Shown piece after piece: positions 23,560 to 31,811 of a DNA stretch of 40,889 nt (its first letter is position 1; each line of letters begins with the position of its first letter). The notes under the pieces were generated by a model. That model worked only from the letters and a program-made list of their open reading frames with translations. It was not told the origin of the DNA and made no database searches. The DNA comes from an uncultured Faecalibaculum sp. Lineage in GTDB: Bacteria > Bacillota_I > Bacilli_A > Erysipelotrichales > Erysipelotrichaceae. The stretch is taken from positions 1 through 40,889 of the forward strand of contig NZ_CAJUPA010000023.1 in the NCBI RefSeq assembly GCF_910588395.1. Reading direction: 5' to 3'. Made by a program: the position numbers and the translations under genes.

Positions 23560-24586
23560 AAGCCTGATCCTGCTTCTGCCATCCCTGGCTGGCCTGGTCC
23601 TTCCCGGTTCCCGGTCCGATTTGCTGCGGCTGGAATGGCAGTGGTTTCTGCCTGCCTTCAATCTGGCCGTCTGCTGGGACACCTTTCTGATTGCTGCAGC
23701 TCTTCCGTCATGCGGAACTCTGCCCCCGAAAACCCTCACGTCTTTCTTCCGACTGCTCACCGTCTTTCAGACCGCCATCTGCCTGATCATGATGGCGCTG
23801 GATTACGGCAGTCAGTTCAATGTCATGACCCTGGTCAACGGCATCACCGCTCTGCTGTTTCTGCTCATCGGCAATCTGCTGCCGAAAACCGGCCCGAATT
23901 CCATCGTTGGCATCCGCACCAGCTGGGCCCTGCAAAGCGAAGACTGCTGGAATCATACCCAGAGACAATCCGGAAAGCTTCTGGTGTTCTGCTCCCTGAT
24001 CATGCTTCTGTGCTGTTTCATGCCCGGCTGGCAGCCGCTTGCTCTCTACTGGACAGCGCTGACGGCAGCCCTGGCCGGATCAGTCTGGATCTCCTGGAAC
24101 TATGCGAAGAACCACCCTGCCACACCGGCTGCCTCCCTGCAGAACCCGCAGGAGAAAAAAGCGGAAAAAACAGCAGCCATCATCACAACGGTTCTGCTGC
24201 TGTTCGTGGTTCTGAGCGTAGGGGCGCTGATTGCATTGTCCGATTACCAGGTGGAGTTTCTGCCGGACCGGCTGGTCCTGGATGCCAGTACGGCGTCTGA
24301 TGCCTCAGTGCAGTATGCGCAGATCCGGTCCATGGACCTGGTCAATCCAGAGGATCCGCAGGCGGCTGCCGGCTCGAAGGTCATCGGCTACAATGGATTC
24401 GGTCTGGAGATGGGAACCTTTGACAACAGCCTGTACGGGCGGTATCAGCGCTATGTACGGGGGGATGGACCTGTGATCGTCATCCGGAGCAAACAGGAGA
24501 CCATCGTCTTCAGCGGCAGAAACGCCGGTGAGACCCGTGAGATGTTTGAAGAACTGGAAAGCCGGGTCCGGAACGCAGTTCACTGA
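23516..24586 (+). CDS. sdpI: SdpI-family membrane protein with extra C-terminal PH-like domain
   Basis: 356 aa. About six or seven membrane segments in residues 15-245. The SdpI signature lies around 120-155: LIGNLLPKTGPNSIVGIRTS followed by WALQSEDCWNHTQRQSGKLL. A charged linker (about 195-220) and another membrane segment lead to a soluble end (about 245-356) with VEFLPDRLVLDAS...IRSMDLV, which resembles a bacterial PH-type domain. AAAGGAGAAG precedes the ATG. Homologues give immunity to cannibalism toxin SdpC. The signature is clear; the function here is inferred. Confidence 0.85.
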   Translation: MKQQFQTYRKELIAESLILLLPSLAGLVLPGSRSDLLRLEWQWFLPAFNLAVCWDTFLIAAALPSCGTLPPKTLTSFFRLLTVFQTAICLIMMALDYGSQFNVMTLVNGITALLFLLIGNLLPKTGPNSIVGIRTSWALQSEDCWNHTQRQSGKLLVFCSLIMLLCCFMPGWQPLALYWTALTAALAGSVWISWNYAKNHPATPAASLQNPQEKKAEKTAAIITTVLLLFVVLSVGALIALSDYQVEFLPDRLVLDASTASDASVQYAQIRSMDLVNPEDPQAAAGSKVIGYNGFGLEMGTFDNSLYGRYQRYVRGDGPVIVIRSKQETIVFSGRNAGETREMFEELESRVRNAVH

Positions 24587-24650
24587 ATCCACCCAGGCGT
24601 CTTTATTCTCTGCTTTGTTCTCTGCCGTTCTGACAAATCTTCAGTTTCTC

Positions 24651-24679
24651 TGTACGAACACACAGCCCGCCGGTACACT
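24651..24679 (+). promoter_or_regulatory. Promoter of the LURP-one gene, probably leaderless
   Basis: TGTACG (24651-24656), 17 nt, TACACT (24674-24679). The ATG follows after exactly 6 nt (GAATGC), without a Shine-Dalgarno sequence. Confidence 0.55.
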
Positions 24680-24685
24680 GAATGC

Positions 24686-25174
24686 ATGACACATTCTCTT
24701 TATATTAAGCAGAAACTGTTTTCTCTCTGGGGCCGCTATACCGTGGAAAATGCCGCAGGTCAGGTCGTATACACAGTCCAGGGCGAACCTTCTCTGACCC
24801 GAAGACAGAAAATCTTTGATGACAGCGGCCATCAGGTGGGCGAACTGCACAAAGCCCTTCTTTCCTGGCTCGACCGGTTTGAAATCAGCATTCATGGCAG
24901 GCCGGCGGGAACGATTCAGCAGAAATTCGGATTCCGGCCGAAGCTGGAACTGGATTATTTCGGCTGGCAGGTCCGGGGAGATATCTGGGGCTGGAATTAT
25001 GACGTCCAGGACAGCCGGGGTGCGGTCATTGCCCGAATCCGCAAGGAGCTGTGGCATTTGACAGACCACTATGCGATTCATTACGACGATTTGCAGTGCG
25101 GCCTTCCGCTGCTTCTGCTGGCACTGGCCATCGACTGCATCTGTGATGCCAATGCAGCTGCCGCAGGCAGCTGA
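24686..25174 (+). CDS. LURP-one-related (tubby-C-like) protein
   Basis: 162 aa of the LURP-one/YxjI family, a tubby-like beta barrel around a central helix. YIKQKLFSLWGRYTVENAAGQVVYTVQGE starts the first repeat. GELHKALLSWLDRFEISIHGR and FGWQVRGDIWGWNYDVQD form the barrel strands, and a hydrophobic helix LPLLLLALAIDCICD ends it. Roles proposed for the family include membrane-associated scaffolding or lipid binding; biochemical function is unknown. Single gene with its own promoter and terminator. Confidence 0.88.
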   Translation: MTHSLYIKQKLFSLWGRYTVENAAGQVVYTVQGEPSLTRRQKIFDDSGHQVGELHKALLSWLDRFEISIHGRPAGTIQQKFGFRPKLELDYFGWQVRGDIWGWNYDVQDSRGAVIARIRKELWHLTDHYAIHYDDLQCGLPLLLLALAIDCICDANAAAAGS

Positions 25175-25199
25175 GAGCCGGGGCATCCATTGCCACCGG

Positions 25200-25243
25200 A
25201 AAACCGGTTCTGACTCGCTGTGAGAAACAGAACCGGTTTTTTT
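25200..25243. terminator. Bidirectional terminator between LURP-one and hemolysin III genes
   Basis: AAAACCGGTTCTG (25200-25212) pairs with CAGAACCGGTTTT (25228-25240), with seven T on the plus strand and T residues on the minus strand. Confidence 0.88.
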
Positions 25244-25272
25244 GCATGCTGCCACGAACGGACAGCCGGGAT

Positions 25273-25935
25273 CTACATGAAATACAGGATCGCAATCAGA
25301 TGACAGATGCTGGCCAGCACAATGAAGATGTGCCAGGTGAAATGGAAAAACCGTTTCTGGGGATTGTTGTAGAAGAACACCCCTATGGTGTACATGACGC
25401 CGCCCAGGACGATGAAAAACAGAAACAGCCAGCTGGATTCCCGGAGCAGAGTCGGCAGAATGGCCAGAGCCAGCCATCCCATGATCATGTAAATGGTCAG
25501 TGACAGCGCCTTGAGCCGCTTGTTGGTCAGGGACTTCAGGAGAATGCCGGCCAGCACCATGCTCCATTCAACGGCAAGGACTGTCCAGCCGATCCAGTTG
25601 TTGAGCATGACCAGACAGATCGGCGTGTAGGTCCCTGCAATCGCCAGCAGGATCATCATGTGGTCCAGGCGCCGGAATACGGATTTGTAGGGTGTGCCGT
25701 AGGGCATGATGTGGTAGAGGCAGCTGGTGCCGAACATGAACATCATGGAGATGAAATAAATGGAAATGCCCCAGGCACCGGGTACATCCCACATCAGATA
25801 GGCGCGGATGGCGTAATAAGGGAGGGTGAAAAGCAGTGCGAACATCATCACACCGTGACTGATGGCATTGCCGACTTCTTCCCCAAAGGACAGCCGGAAG
25901 GGCTGATCCATTCGTTTGGATTCTTCGTGTTTCAT
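25273..25935 (-). CDS. Hemolysin III / YqfA-type (PAQR-like) membrane protein
   Basis: 220 aa with seven hydrophobic segments. Family motifs: FGEEVGNAISHGVMM (about 14-28), SCLYHIMPYG (about 72-81; His ligand), FRRLDHMMILLAIAGTYTP, and the C-terminal HFTWHIFIVLASICH with two further His residues. These Ser/Asp/His residues form the metal site of PAQR-like hydrolases; haemolysis is only a historical name. The start at 25935 is preferred to one 12 codons upstream because the -10 box lies between the two. No Shine-Dalgarno sequence is seen. Confidence 0.9.
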   Translation of the reverse strand: MKHEESKRMDQPFRLSFGEEVGNAISHGVMMFALLFTLPYYAIRAYLMWDVPGAWGISIYFISMMFMFGTSCLYHIMPYGTPYKSVFRRLDHMMILLAIAGTYTPICLVMLNNWIGWTVLAVEWSMVLAGILLKSLTNKRLKALSLTIYMIMGWLALAILPTLLRESSWLFLFFIVLGGVMYTIGVFFYNNPQKRFFHFTWHIFIVLASICHLIAILYFM

Positions 25936-25942
25936 GTAAGGG

Positions 25943-25971
25943 AATATATCATCATCTGGTATTGAAAACAA
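25943..25971 (-). promoter_or_regulatory. Near-consensus promoter of the hemolysin III gene, probably leaderless
   Basis: On the minus strand TTGTTT (25971-25966), a 17-nt spacer, TATATT (25948-25943). The ATG (25935) follows after 7 nt (CCCTTAC), so the transcript should start at or within a base or two of the start codon. Confidence 0.75.
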
Positions 25972-26059
25972 GATATGCGGATATTGGATAATGTCGGTTC
26001 TGCCAGGTGTGCATCAGCCCCCCGCAGCGTCACGCCCCGGCAAGTCTGCCGATTCCTTT

Positions 26060-26089
26060 TTGCGGGAGAATTCCCGGCAATGGTATACT
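26060..26089 (+). promoter_or_regulatory. Promoter of smc
   Basis: TTGCGG (26060-26065), 18 nt, TATACT (26084-26089) with TGG in front (extended -10 element). Confidence 0.7.
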
Positions 26090-26114
26090 GTTTTTTCAGG
26101 CAGGAGGTGGCCAA

Positions 26115-29033
26115 TTGTTTCTCAAACGCATAGAACTGCAGGGTTTCAAAAGCTTTGCGGACAAAACCGTGCTGCAGTTCGATCAGGGTGTGACAGGCAT
26201 CGTAGGTCCCAATGGCTGCGGCAAGTCCAACATCAACGACGCCATCCGCTGGGTCCTGGGCGAGCAGAGCACGAAATCGCTGCGGTCCGGCTCGGCCATG
26301 AGCGATATCATATTTTCAGGCAGCGAGGTGCGCAAGCCGGTGAACCTGGCCAGTGTGTCCCTGGTGTTTGACAACACAAACCGGGTGTTTGCCACGGATT
26401 TTGACGAAGTGGAAATCACCCGGGTCATCCGCCGGAACAAGGATGCACAGTACCTCATCAACCGTACGCCCTGCCGGCTGAAGGATGTGACGGACCTGGT
26501 CATGGATACCGGACTGGGCCGGGATTCGCTGTCCATCATTACCCAGGGCAACATTTCCTCCTTTGCGGATGCGCGTCCCGAGGAACGCCGGAGTCTGTTC
26601 GAGGAAGCTGCCGGAGTGGCAAAGTACAAAAAGCGGAAGAAGACCTCTCTGGCAAAACTGGAGCAGACCCAGGCCAATCTGGACCGGCTGCAGGATATCC
26701 TGGATGAACTGGAGCGGCAGCTGGGTCCACTGGAAAAACAGGCGGAGAAAGCCCGGCGCTATATCACGCTGCGGGATGAACTGGCGGCAATCGAAATCAC
26801 GGTCCTGGCAGACGAGATCGGAACCCTGAAGGATCAGGTGGATGCCCTGGAACGGGACATCGAACAGAGCCGTCAGGAGGAAAACCGCCTGGGCAGCGAG
26901 ATCACCCTGCAGGAATCCCGCATTGAATCCCTGCGGCAGGAAACCGCCGCACTGGATGTCCGGATTCTGGAGGTTCAGAAGCAGTATGCCGCCAGTCTGC
27001 AGGAACGGGTGGGGCTGGAAAAGCGCAAGGCCCAGCTGGATGAACAGCGCAGACGGCTGATGGAAAGCGGATCCGACGAAGACCGCCGGCAGCAGCTGCA
27101 GGCGCTGGTGCAGGATGCCCGGATGGAATACGAAGACCGGCTGGACCGGCTCAACGGGCTGCAGAAACAGCGGCACCAGAAGGAAAAGGAACTGCAGGAG
27201 CTGCAGGAAGAACAGGAACGCTGGATGCAGAAAACCGCGGGTATCCGGAACCGGCTGCAGGATCTGCAGAGGCGGCAGGATACGATACAGGCCATGATCC
27301 GGCAGCCCTATGCCCATCAGCAGGGGGTCAATGCAGTGATGAAAGCCCGGCAGTCGCTGCAGGGCATTGAAGGCACTGCAGCCGGTCTGCTGCATCCCTG
27401 CCAGGGAATGGGGGCTGCGGTGAATGCGGCTCTGGGCGGCGCTGTTTTCAACATCATCACGGAAGATGAAGCCTCGGCCCGTCAGGCGATCCGGTTTCTG
27501 AAGCAGAACCGCTCCGGCCGGGCGACGTTTCTGCCCATGAGCGTCTGCCGTCCCCGGTATCCTGGCAAAGATCAGGAAACAATTGCGGCTTCGGCTCCCG
27601 GGGCTGTGGGCTGGGCTTCGGATCTGGTCACCTGCGATGCGCGTTATGAGAGTGTCCGGGACCGCCTGCTGGGGAATATTTTTGTGTGCGACACCCTGGA
27701 GCACGCCAACGAGACTGCCCGCCGGCTGAAATACAAGATCAAGATCGTGACCCGGGACGGGGACATTGTGCATACCGGCGGTTCCATGACCGGGGGCAGT
27801 CAGAAACAGGGAAGCAGCCTGCTGACGCTGCAGGATGAGAGCCGGAATCTGGAGCAGAAAATACAGGAAGCCGAGGCCCGGGCGGATTCCTGCACCGAAA
27901 ATCTGGAACCTCTCAGACGCCAGGAGCAGACGCTGAAGGAAGAACTGGTGGGGCTGCAGGTGGAGGCGGCGAAGCTGGAAAACATCGCCGCTTTGAAAAA
28001 GGAAAAATATGAAAACCTGAAGAGCCAGCTGGCGGCGGCGGGGGAAGAAGAGGACAGACAGACAGCCAGCGACAGTCTGACAGCCGAACTCTCCGCCATG
28101 CACCGCCGGATTGACGAACAGGAAGCCGACATGAACACGCTGCAGCAGCGCCGGCGGGAAACAGGGGAAACCCTGTCCCGGGCAGAAGCCGAAACCCGGC
28201 AGCTGCAGCAGTCCCTGAACCGGATCCGGAACGAAAGCCACAAGGGGGAAGTGGCGGCAGCTGGTCTGAAGTCAAAGCTGGAAAGCCGGCTGATGCGGCT
28301 GAACACCGACTACACCATGACCTACGAATATGCGCTGACCCAGAAAAAGGACGTGAATCTGGATCAGGCCAGAGCCCGGGTCGGTGAACTTCGGCAGGCT
28401 CTGCGGGAGATCGGAGCGGTGAATCTGGATGCACCGGAAGAGTACGATCAGCTCAATGCCCGCTATACCGATCTCTGCCGGCAGAAGGAAGACCTGGAAA
28501 CAGCCGGCAGCCAGATCCGCAGCGCCATCAGCGAGATGGATGAAACCATGGCCACGCAGTTTGAAGAGATGTTTCACAGGATCGACAGCGAGCTGGACGG
28601 TGTCTTCTCGGCAATGTTCGGCGGCGGACACGCCCGTCTGATTCTCACCGATCCGGAGGATCTTCTCAATTCCGGTGTGGATATTGATGTGCAGCCTCCC
28701 GGCAAGCGGGTGAAAAACATCCAGACATTCTCCGGCGGGGAAAAGGCGCTGATCGCGATTTCTGTTCTGTTCGCGATTCTGAAAGCCCGCACGATGCCCC
28801 TGTGCATTTTCGATGAAGTGGAAGCGGCGCTGGACCAGGCCAATGTGGAACGGTTTGCCCGGTATCTGTCGAAGTTCAAGTCGGATTCCCAGTTCATCGT
28901 GGTGACCCACCGGCCGGGAACCATGGAACAGTGCGACGACCTGTACGGCGTGACGATGCAGAAAGACGGTGTGTCCACGATTCTGAAAGTGAAGCTGGAG
29001 GATGCCAGGGCACTGGCCCAGGACAACGCCTGA
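26115..29033 (+). CDS. smc: Chromosome segregation protein Smc, compact form
   Basis: 972 aa from a TTG start, which lies 7 nt after AGGAGG (26102-26107). N-terminal ATPase half: FLKRIELQGFKSFADKT, Walker A GPNGCGKSN (31-39), Q-loop area LSIITQGNISSFADA. Coiled coil to about 400, hinge about 405-560 (GTAAGLLHPCQGMGAAVNAALGG...GGSMTGGS), second coiled coil, then signature FSGGEKALIAIS (about 873) and Walker B CIFDEVEAALD. Usual length is near 1180, so each coiled-coil arm is shorter by roughly 100 residues. It condenses and segregates the chromosome with ScpAB, which are not in this window. rnc, a frequent upstream neighbour, is missing. Confidence 0.97.
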   Translation: MFLKRIELQGFKSFADKTVLQFDQGVTGIVGPNGCGKSNINDAIRWVLGEQSTKSLRSGSAMSDIIFSGSEVRKPVNLASVSLVFDNTNRVFATDFDEVEITRVIRRNKDAQYLINRTPCRLKDVTDLVMDTGLGRDSLSIITQGNISSFADARPEERRSLFEEAAGVAKYKKRKKTSLAKLEQTQANLDRLQDILDELERQLGPLEKQAEKARRYITLRDELAAIEITVLADEIGTLKDQVDALERDIEQSRQEENRLGSEITLQESRIESLRQETAALDVRILEVQKQYAASLQERVGLEKRKAQLDEQRRRLMESGSDEDRRQQLQALVQDARMEYEDRLDRLNGLQKQRHQKEKELQELQEEQERWMQKTAGIRNRLQDLQRRQDTIQAMIRQPYAHQQGVNAVMKARQSLQGIEGTAAGLLHPCQGMGAAVNAALGGAVFNIITEDEASARQAIRFLKQNRSGRATFLPMSVCRPRYPGKDQETIAASAPGAVGWASDLVTCDARYESVRDRLLGNIFVCDTLEHANETARRLKYKIKIVTRDGDIVHTGGSMTGGSQKQGSSLLTLQDESRNLEQKIQEAEARADSCTENLEPLRRQEQTLKEELVGLQVEAAKLENIAALKKEKYENLKSQLAAAGEEEDRQTASDSLTAELSAMHRRIDEQEADMNTLQQRRRETGETLSRAEAETRQLQQSLNRIRNESHKGEVAAAGLKSKLESRLMRLNTDYTMTYEYALTQKKDVNLDQARARVGELRQALREIGAVNLDAPEEYDQLNARYTDLCRQKEDLETAGSQIRSAISEMDETMATQFEEMFHRIDSELDGVFSAMFGGGHARLILTDPEDLLNSGVDIDVQPPGKRVKNIQTFSGGEKALIAISVLFAILKARTMPLCIFDEVEAALDQANVERFARYLSKFKSDSQFIVVTHRPGTMEQCDDLYGVTMQKDGVSTILKVKLEDARALAQDNA

Positions 29034-29047
29034 GGATCCATTCCGGA

Positions 29048-29076
29048 TTGATGCACATGCCTGTTTTAGCCATAAT
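29048..29076 (+). promoter_or_regulatory. Promoter of ftsY
   Basis: TTGATG (29048-29053), 17 nt, CATAAT (29071-29076) in the smc-ftsY gap. A CCCGGC/GCCGGG hairpin lies in the predicted 5' leader (about 29094-29108), ahead of the ribosome site. Confidence 0.65.
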
Positions 29077-29126
29077 GATAAAGGCACACCAGCCCGGCCT
29101 GGCCGGGAACATGAGAGGAGTACAGA

Positions 29127-30104
29127 ATGGGCTTTTTTTCCAGACTGAAGGAGAAGTTCTCCCGCAGTGAAGACAAGGACAAATACCTCAGCGGTCTGAC
29201 GCCATCCCGAAAAACCTTCGGCGACCGGATCCGGGCTCTGAGCAACAACTATCACGGCATTGACGATGAGCTGCTGGAACAGCTCATGATCATTCTGCTG
29301 GAAAGCGACGTGGGAATTCACGCCGCGCAGAAAATCGTGGACAATTTCGAGGAGCGCTCATCGGAAATCCGGAACTATGGCTCCATGGAGGAATACTTCA
29401 TTCAGATCCTCCGGGACTTCTATGATGAAAGCATTGTCCTGCCCCTGAACATGGAGCAGGATGTGCCGGTGGTCATTCTGATGGTGGGCGTCAACGGTTC
29501 GGGCAAAACCACCACCACTGCCAAGCTGGTGAAGTATTACCAGGATCAGGGAAAGAAAGTCTGCGTGGCGGCAGCGGATACCTTCCGCGCGGGTGCAGTG
29601 GATCAGATCGACACCTGGGCACAGAGGCTTGGCGTGGAATGCATCAAGGGCCGCGCCAATCAGGATCCTTCCAGCGTGCTGGTGGATGCCTGCCGCCGGG
29701 CGAAGGAGATCAATGCGGACATTCTGATTGCCGATACCGCCGGCCGGCTGCAGAACAAGCAGAATCTGATGAACGAGCTGACCAAAATGCACCGGGTCTG
29801 CGAGCGGGAAATCGAAGGTGCACCTCACGAAACCTGGCTGGTGCTGGATGCCACCACCGGCCAGAACGGCATCATGCAGGCCCACCAGTTCACGGAAGCC
29901 ACCAACGTCACGGGCATCATTCTGACCAAGATGGACGGCACCGCCAAAGGCGGCGTGGTCATGGCCATCCGGGATGGTCTGGAACTGCCGGTGCGTTTTC
30001 TGGGTCTGGGGGAAAAGCCGGAGGATCTGCGGCCTTTTGACCTGGATCTGTATCTCTACGGCATCACGCAGGGACTGGAAGATGACGCGGATCGAAGCGA
30101 ATGA
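29127..30104 (+). CDS. ftsY: Signal recognition particle receptor FtsY
   Basis: 325 aa. Short charged N-terminal membrane-targeting part (1-30), the helical N domain, then the SRP GTPase G domain: P-loop GVNGSGKTTTTAKL (about 121), AADTFRAGAVDQIDTWA, DTAGRLQNKQNLMNELTKM, TKMDGTAKGG and FLGLGEKPEDLRPFD. It docks ribosome-SRP complexes at the membrane. AGAGGAGT is 5-6 nt before the ATG. The stop overlaps ylxM by 23 nt. Confidence 0.97.
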   Translation: MGFFSRLKEKFSRSEDKDKYLSGLTPSRKTFGDRIRALSNNYHGIDDELLEQLMIILLESDVGIHAAQKIVDNFEERSSEIRNYGSMEEYFIQILRDFYDESIVLPLNMEQDVPVVILMVGVNGSGKTTTTAKLVKYYQDQGKKVCVAAADTFRAGAVDQIDTWAQRLGVECIKGRANQDPSSVLVDACRRAKEINADILIADTAGRLQNKQNLMNELTKMHRVCEREIEGAPHETWLVLDATTGQNGIMQAHQFTEATNVTGIILTKMDGTAKGGVVMAIRDGLELPVRFLGLGEKPEDLRPFDLDLYLYGITQGLEDDADRSE

Positions 30105-30396
30105 CCTGTTCGACATCTACGGCGGACTGCTCACAGACCGGCAGCGTCAGATCCTGACGCTGTCCATCCAGGAAGATCTCAGCTTCGGGGAGATCGCCGC
30201 GGAGCTGGGCATTTCCCGGGCGGCGGCGGCAGATGCGGTAAAGCGGGGAGAGACGCTGCTTTGCCAGTATGAGAAGCAGCTGCACATTCTGGCTGTCAGA
30301 CAGCAGGTGCTTGCACTGGTGGCAGACCAGCCAGCACTTCAGGACAGGATCCGGCGGCTCTATGCCACCGGGACTGCAGAACTGTTGATTGACTGA
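30082..30396 (+). CDS. ylxM: YlxM/UPF0122 helix-turn-helix protein
   Basis: 104 aa. LFDIYGGLLTDRQRQILTLSIQEDLSFGEIAAELGISRAAAADAVKRGE forms a sigma-70-region-4-like helix-turn-helix (about 17-55), the hallmark of YlxM proteins, which stimulate SRP GTPase-linked functions. It starts inside the ftsY 3' end. In most Bacillota ffh follows; here a terminator and then ackA follow, so the SRP pair is split. Confidence 0.9.
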   Translation: MTRIEANDLFDIYGGLLTDRQRQILTLSIQEDLSFGEIAAELGISRAAAADAVKRGETLLCQYEKQLHILAVRQQVLALVADQPALQDRIRRLYATGTAELLID

Positions 30397-30405
30397 AGCA
30401 GAAAG

Positions 30406-30441
30406 GCGCCCGGTTTTCCATGAAGGAACCGGGTGCTTTTT
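30406..30441 (+). terminator. Terminator after ylxM
   Basis: GCGCCCGGTT (30406-30415) pairs with AACCGGGTGC (30427-30436) with one G-T wobble, followed by five T. Confidence 0.88.
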
Positions 30442-30555
30442 CCATGGGCGGCAGCTGATGATGCGGGATACAGACTGCTGCCGGGTTCCGGCTGACTGGT
30501 GAAAAAACGGACAAATGAAAGCCCGTGACAAGGGTGTTTCAATCGCCTCACTTCT

Positions 30556-30584
30556 TTATGATCCCCTTGCATCAGGAGTATAAT
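30556..30584 (+). promoter_or_regulatory. Promoter of ackA
   Basis: A perfect TATAAT (30579-30584). The -35 region at 17 nt is TTATGA (30556-30561), a partial match. Confidence 0.6.
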
Positions 30585-30617
30585 GAGATGGATATGAATA
30601 AATAAGGAGGAAACTCT

Positions 30618-31811
30618 ATGAGTATCGTCATGAGTGTAAATGCGGGAAGTTCGTCCCTGAAATTTCAGGTGTTTTCCATGCCTGAAGAAAAAGTGCTGGC
30701 CAAAGGGCTGGTTGAGCGGATCGGACTGCCGGATTCCATCTTTTCCATTACTGTGGATGGCAAAAAAACAGAAACCGTCTGCGATATCCCCGACCACAAA
30801 GTGGCTGTGGACATGCTGATCAAGGCCCTGATTGACAGAGGTGTTGTGAAGGATCTCAGCGAGATTGAAGCCGTTGGTCACCGGATGGTGCATGGCGGCG
30901 AATACTACAGCGATTCCGTCAAGGCTTCCCCGGAAGCGGAGGCAAACTTCGAAAAATGCATTCCGCTGGCACCGCTGCACAACCCTGCCGGTCTGGTGGG
31001 CTACCGCAGTTTCCGGGATGCGCTGCCGGAAGCCAGCCACACCTTCGTGTTTGACACCGCCTTCCACCAGACGATGCCTGAAGAAAACTATATTTACCCC
31101 ATTCCCTACGAATATTATGAAAAAGACCACATCCGCCGCTATGGCATGCACGGGACAAGCCACAAGTATCTGACAGAACGCCTGGCCGAGATCCTGGACA
31201 AGCCGGTGGAAGAGATGAACATCATCACCTGCCACCTGGGCAACGGTGGCTCCATCACCGCAGTCAAGAACGGCAAGTCCTTCAAGACATCCATGGGTTT
31301 CACACCGCTGTCCGGCATCATGATGGGCACCCGGTCCGGTGACATTGACCCGGCCATTCTCGTGTATCTCCAGAAGCAGTACGGTTACACAGCGCAGGAA
31401 CTGGATGACATTCTGAACAAGAAATCCGGCATGCTGGGTGTATCCGGCATTTCCTCGGATTCCCGGGACATTGAAAACGCAGCGGAAGAAGGCAATGAAC
31501 GGGCGATCCTGACCCAGAAAATCTTTGCGGACCGCATCATCGAAACCGTAGCCGGCTACTATGGTCTGATGGGCGGTGCGGATGCCATCGTCTTTGCAGG
31601 CGGCATCGGCGAAAACGCTGCCGGTGTCCGGGAGATGGTCTGCGATGGCCTGAAAGCCATCGGTGTCGAACTGGATCACGAAAAGAACAATGTCCGGGGC
31701 AGGGAAGTGCTGCTGTCTCCGGAAGATGCAAAAGTCAAGGTATGGCTGATTCCCACCAATGAAGAAGTCGTACTGGCCAGAGATGCCTACAAGGATCTGC
31801 TGAATGCTTGA
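30618..31811 (+). CDS. ackA: Acetate kinase
   Basis: 397 aa of the ASKHA fold. It interconverts acetyl phosphate + ADP and acetate + ATP, an ATP-yielding step in fermentation. N-terminal SVNAGSSSLKFQVF, AVGHRMVHGGE, VFDTAFHQTMPE, YGMHGTSHKYL, CHLGNGGSI, GTRSGDIDPA and FAGGIGENA motifs are all intact. AAGGAGGAAAC lies just before the ATG. pta is not adjacent. The 3' end overlaps the DHH gene by 8 nt. Confidence 0.97.
   Translation: MSIVMSVNAGSSSLKFQVFSMPEEKVLAKGLVERIGLPDSIFSITVDGKKTETVCDIPDHKVAVDMLIKALIDRGVVKDLSEIEAVGHRMVHGGEYYSDSVKASPEAEANFEKCIPLAPLHNPAGLVGYRSFRDALPEASHTFVFDTAFHQTMPEENYIYPIPYEYYEKDHIRRYGMHGTSHKYLTERLAEILDKPVEEMNIITCHLGNGGSITAVKNGKSFKTSMGFTPLSGIMMGTRSGDIDPAILVYLQKQYGYTAQELDDILNKKSGMLGVSGISSDSRDIENAAEEGNERAILTQKIFADRIIETVAGYYGLMGGADAIVFAGGIGENAAGVREMVCDGLKAIGVELDHEKNNVRGREVLLSPEDAKVKVWLIPTNEEVVLARDAYKDLLNA

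Noticed and set aside
26316..28241. A 641-codon open frame on the minus strand opposite smc
   Set aside because: Same reason: it reflects the codon bias of the Smc coiled-coil and has no recognisable domain.
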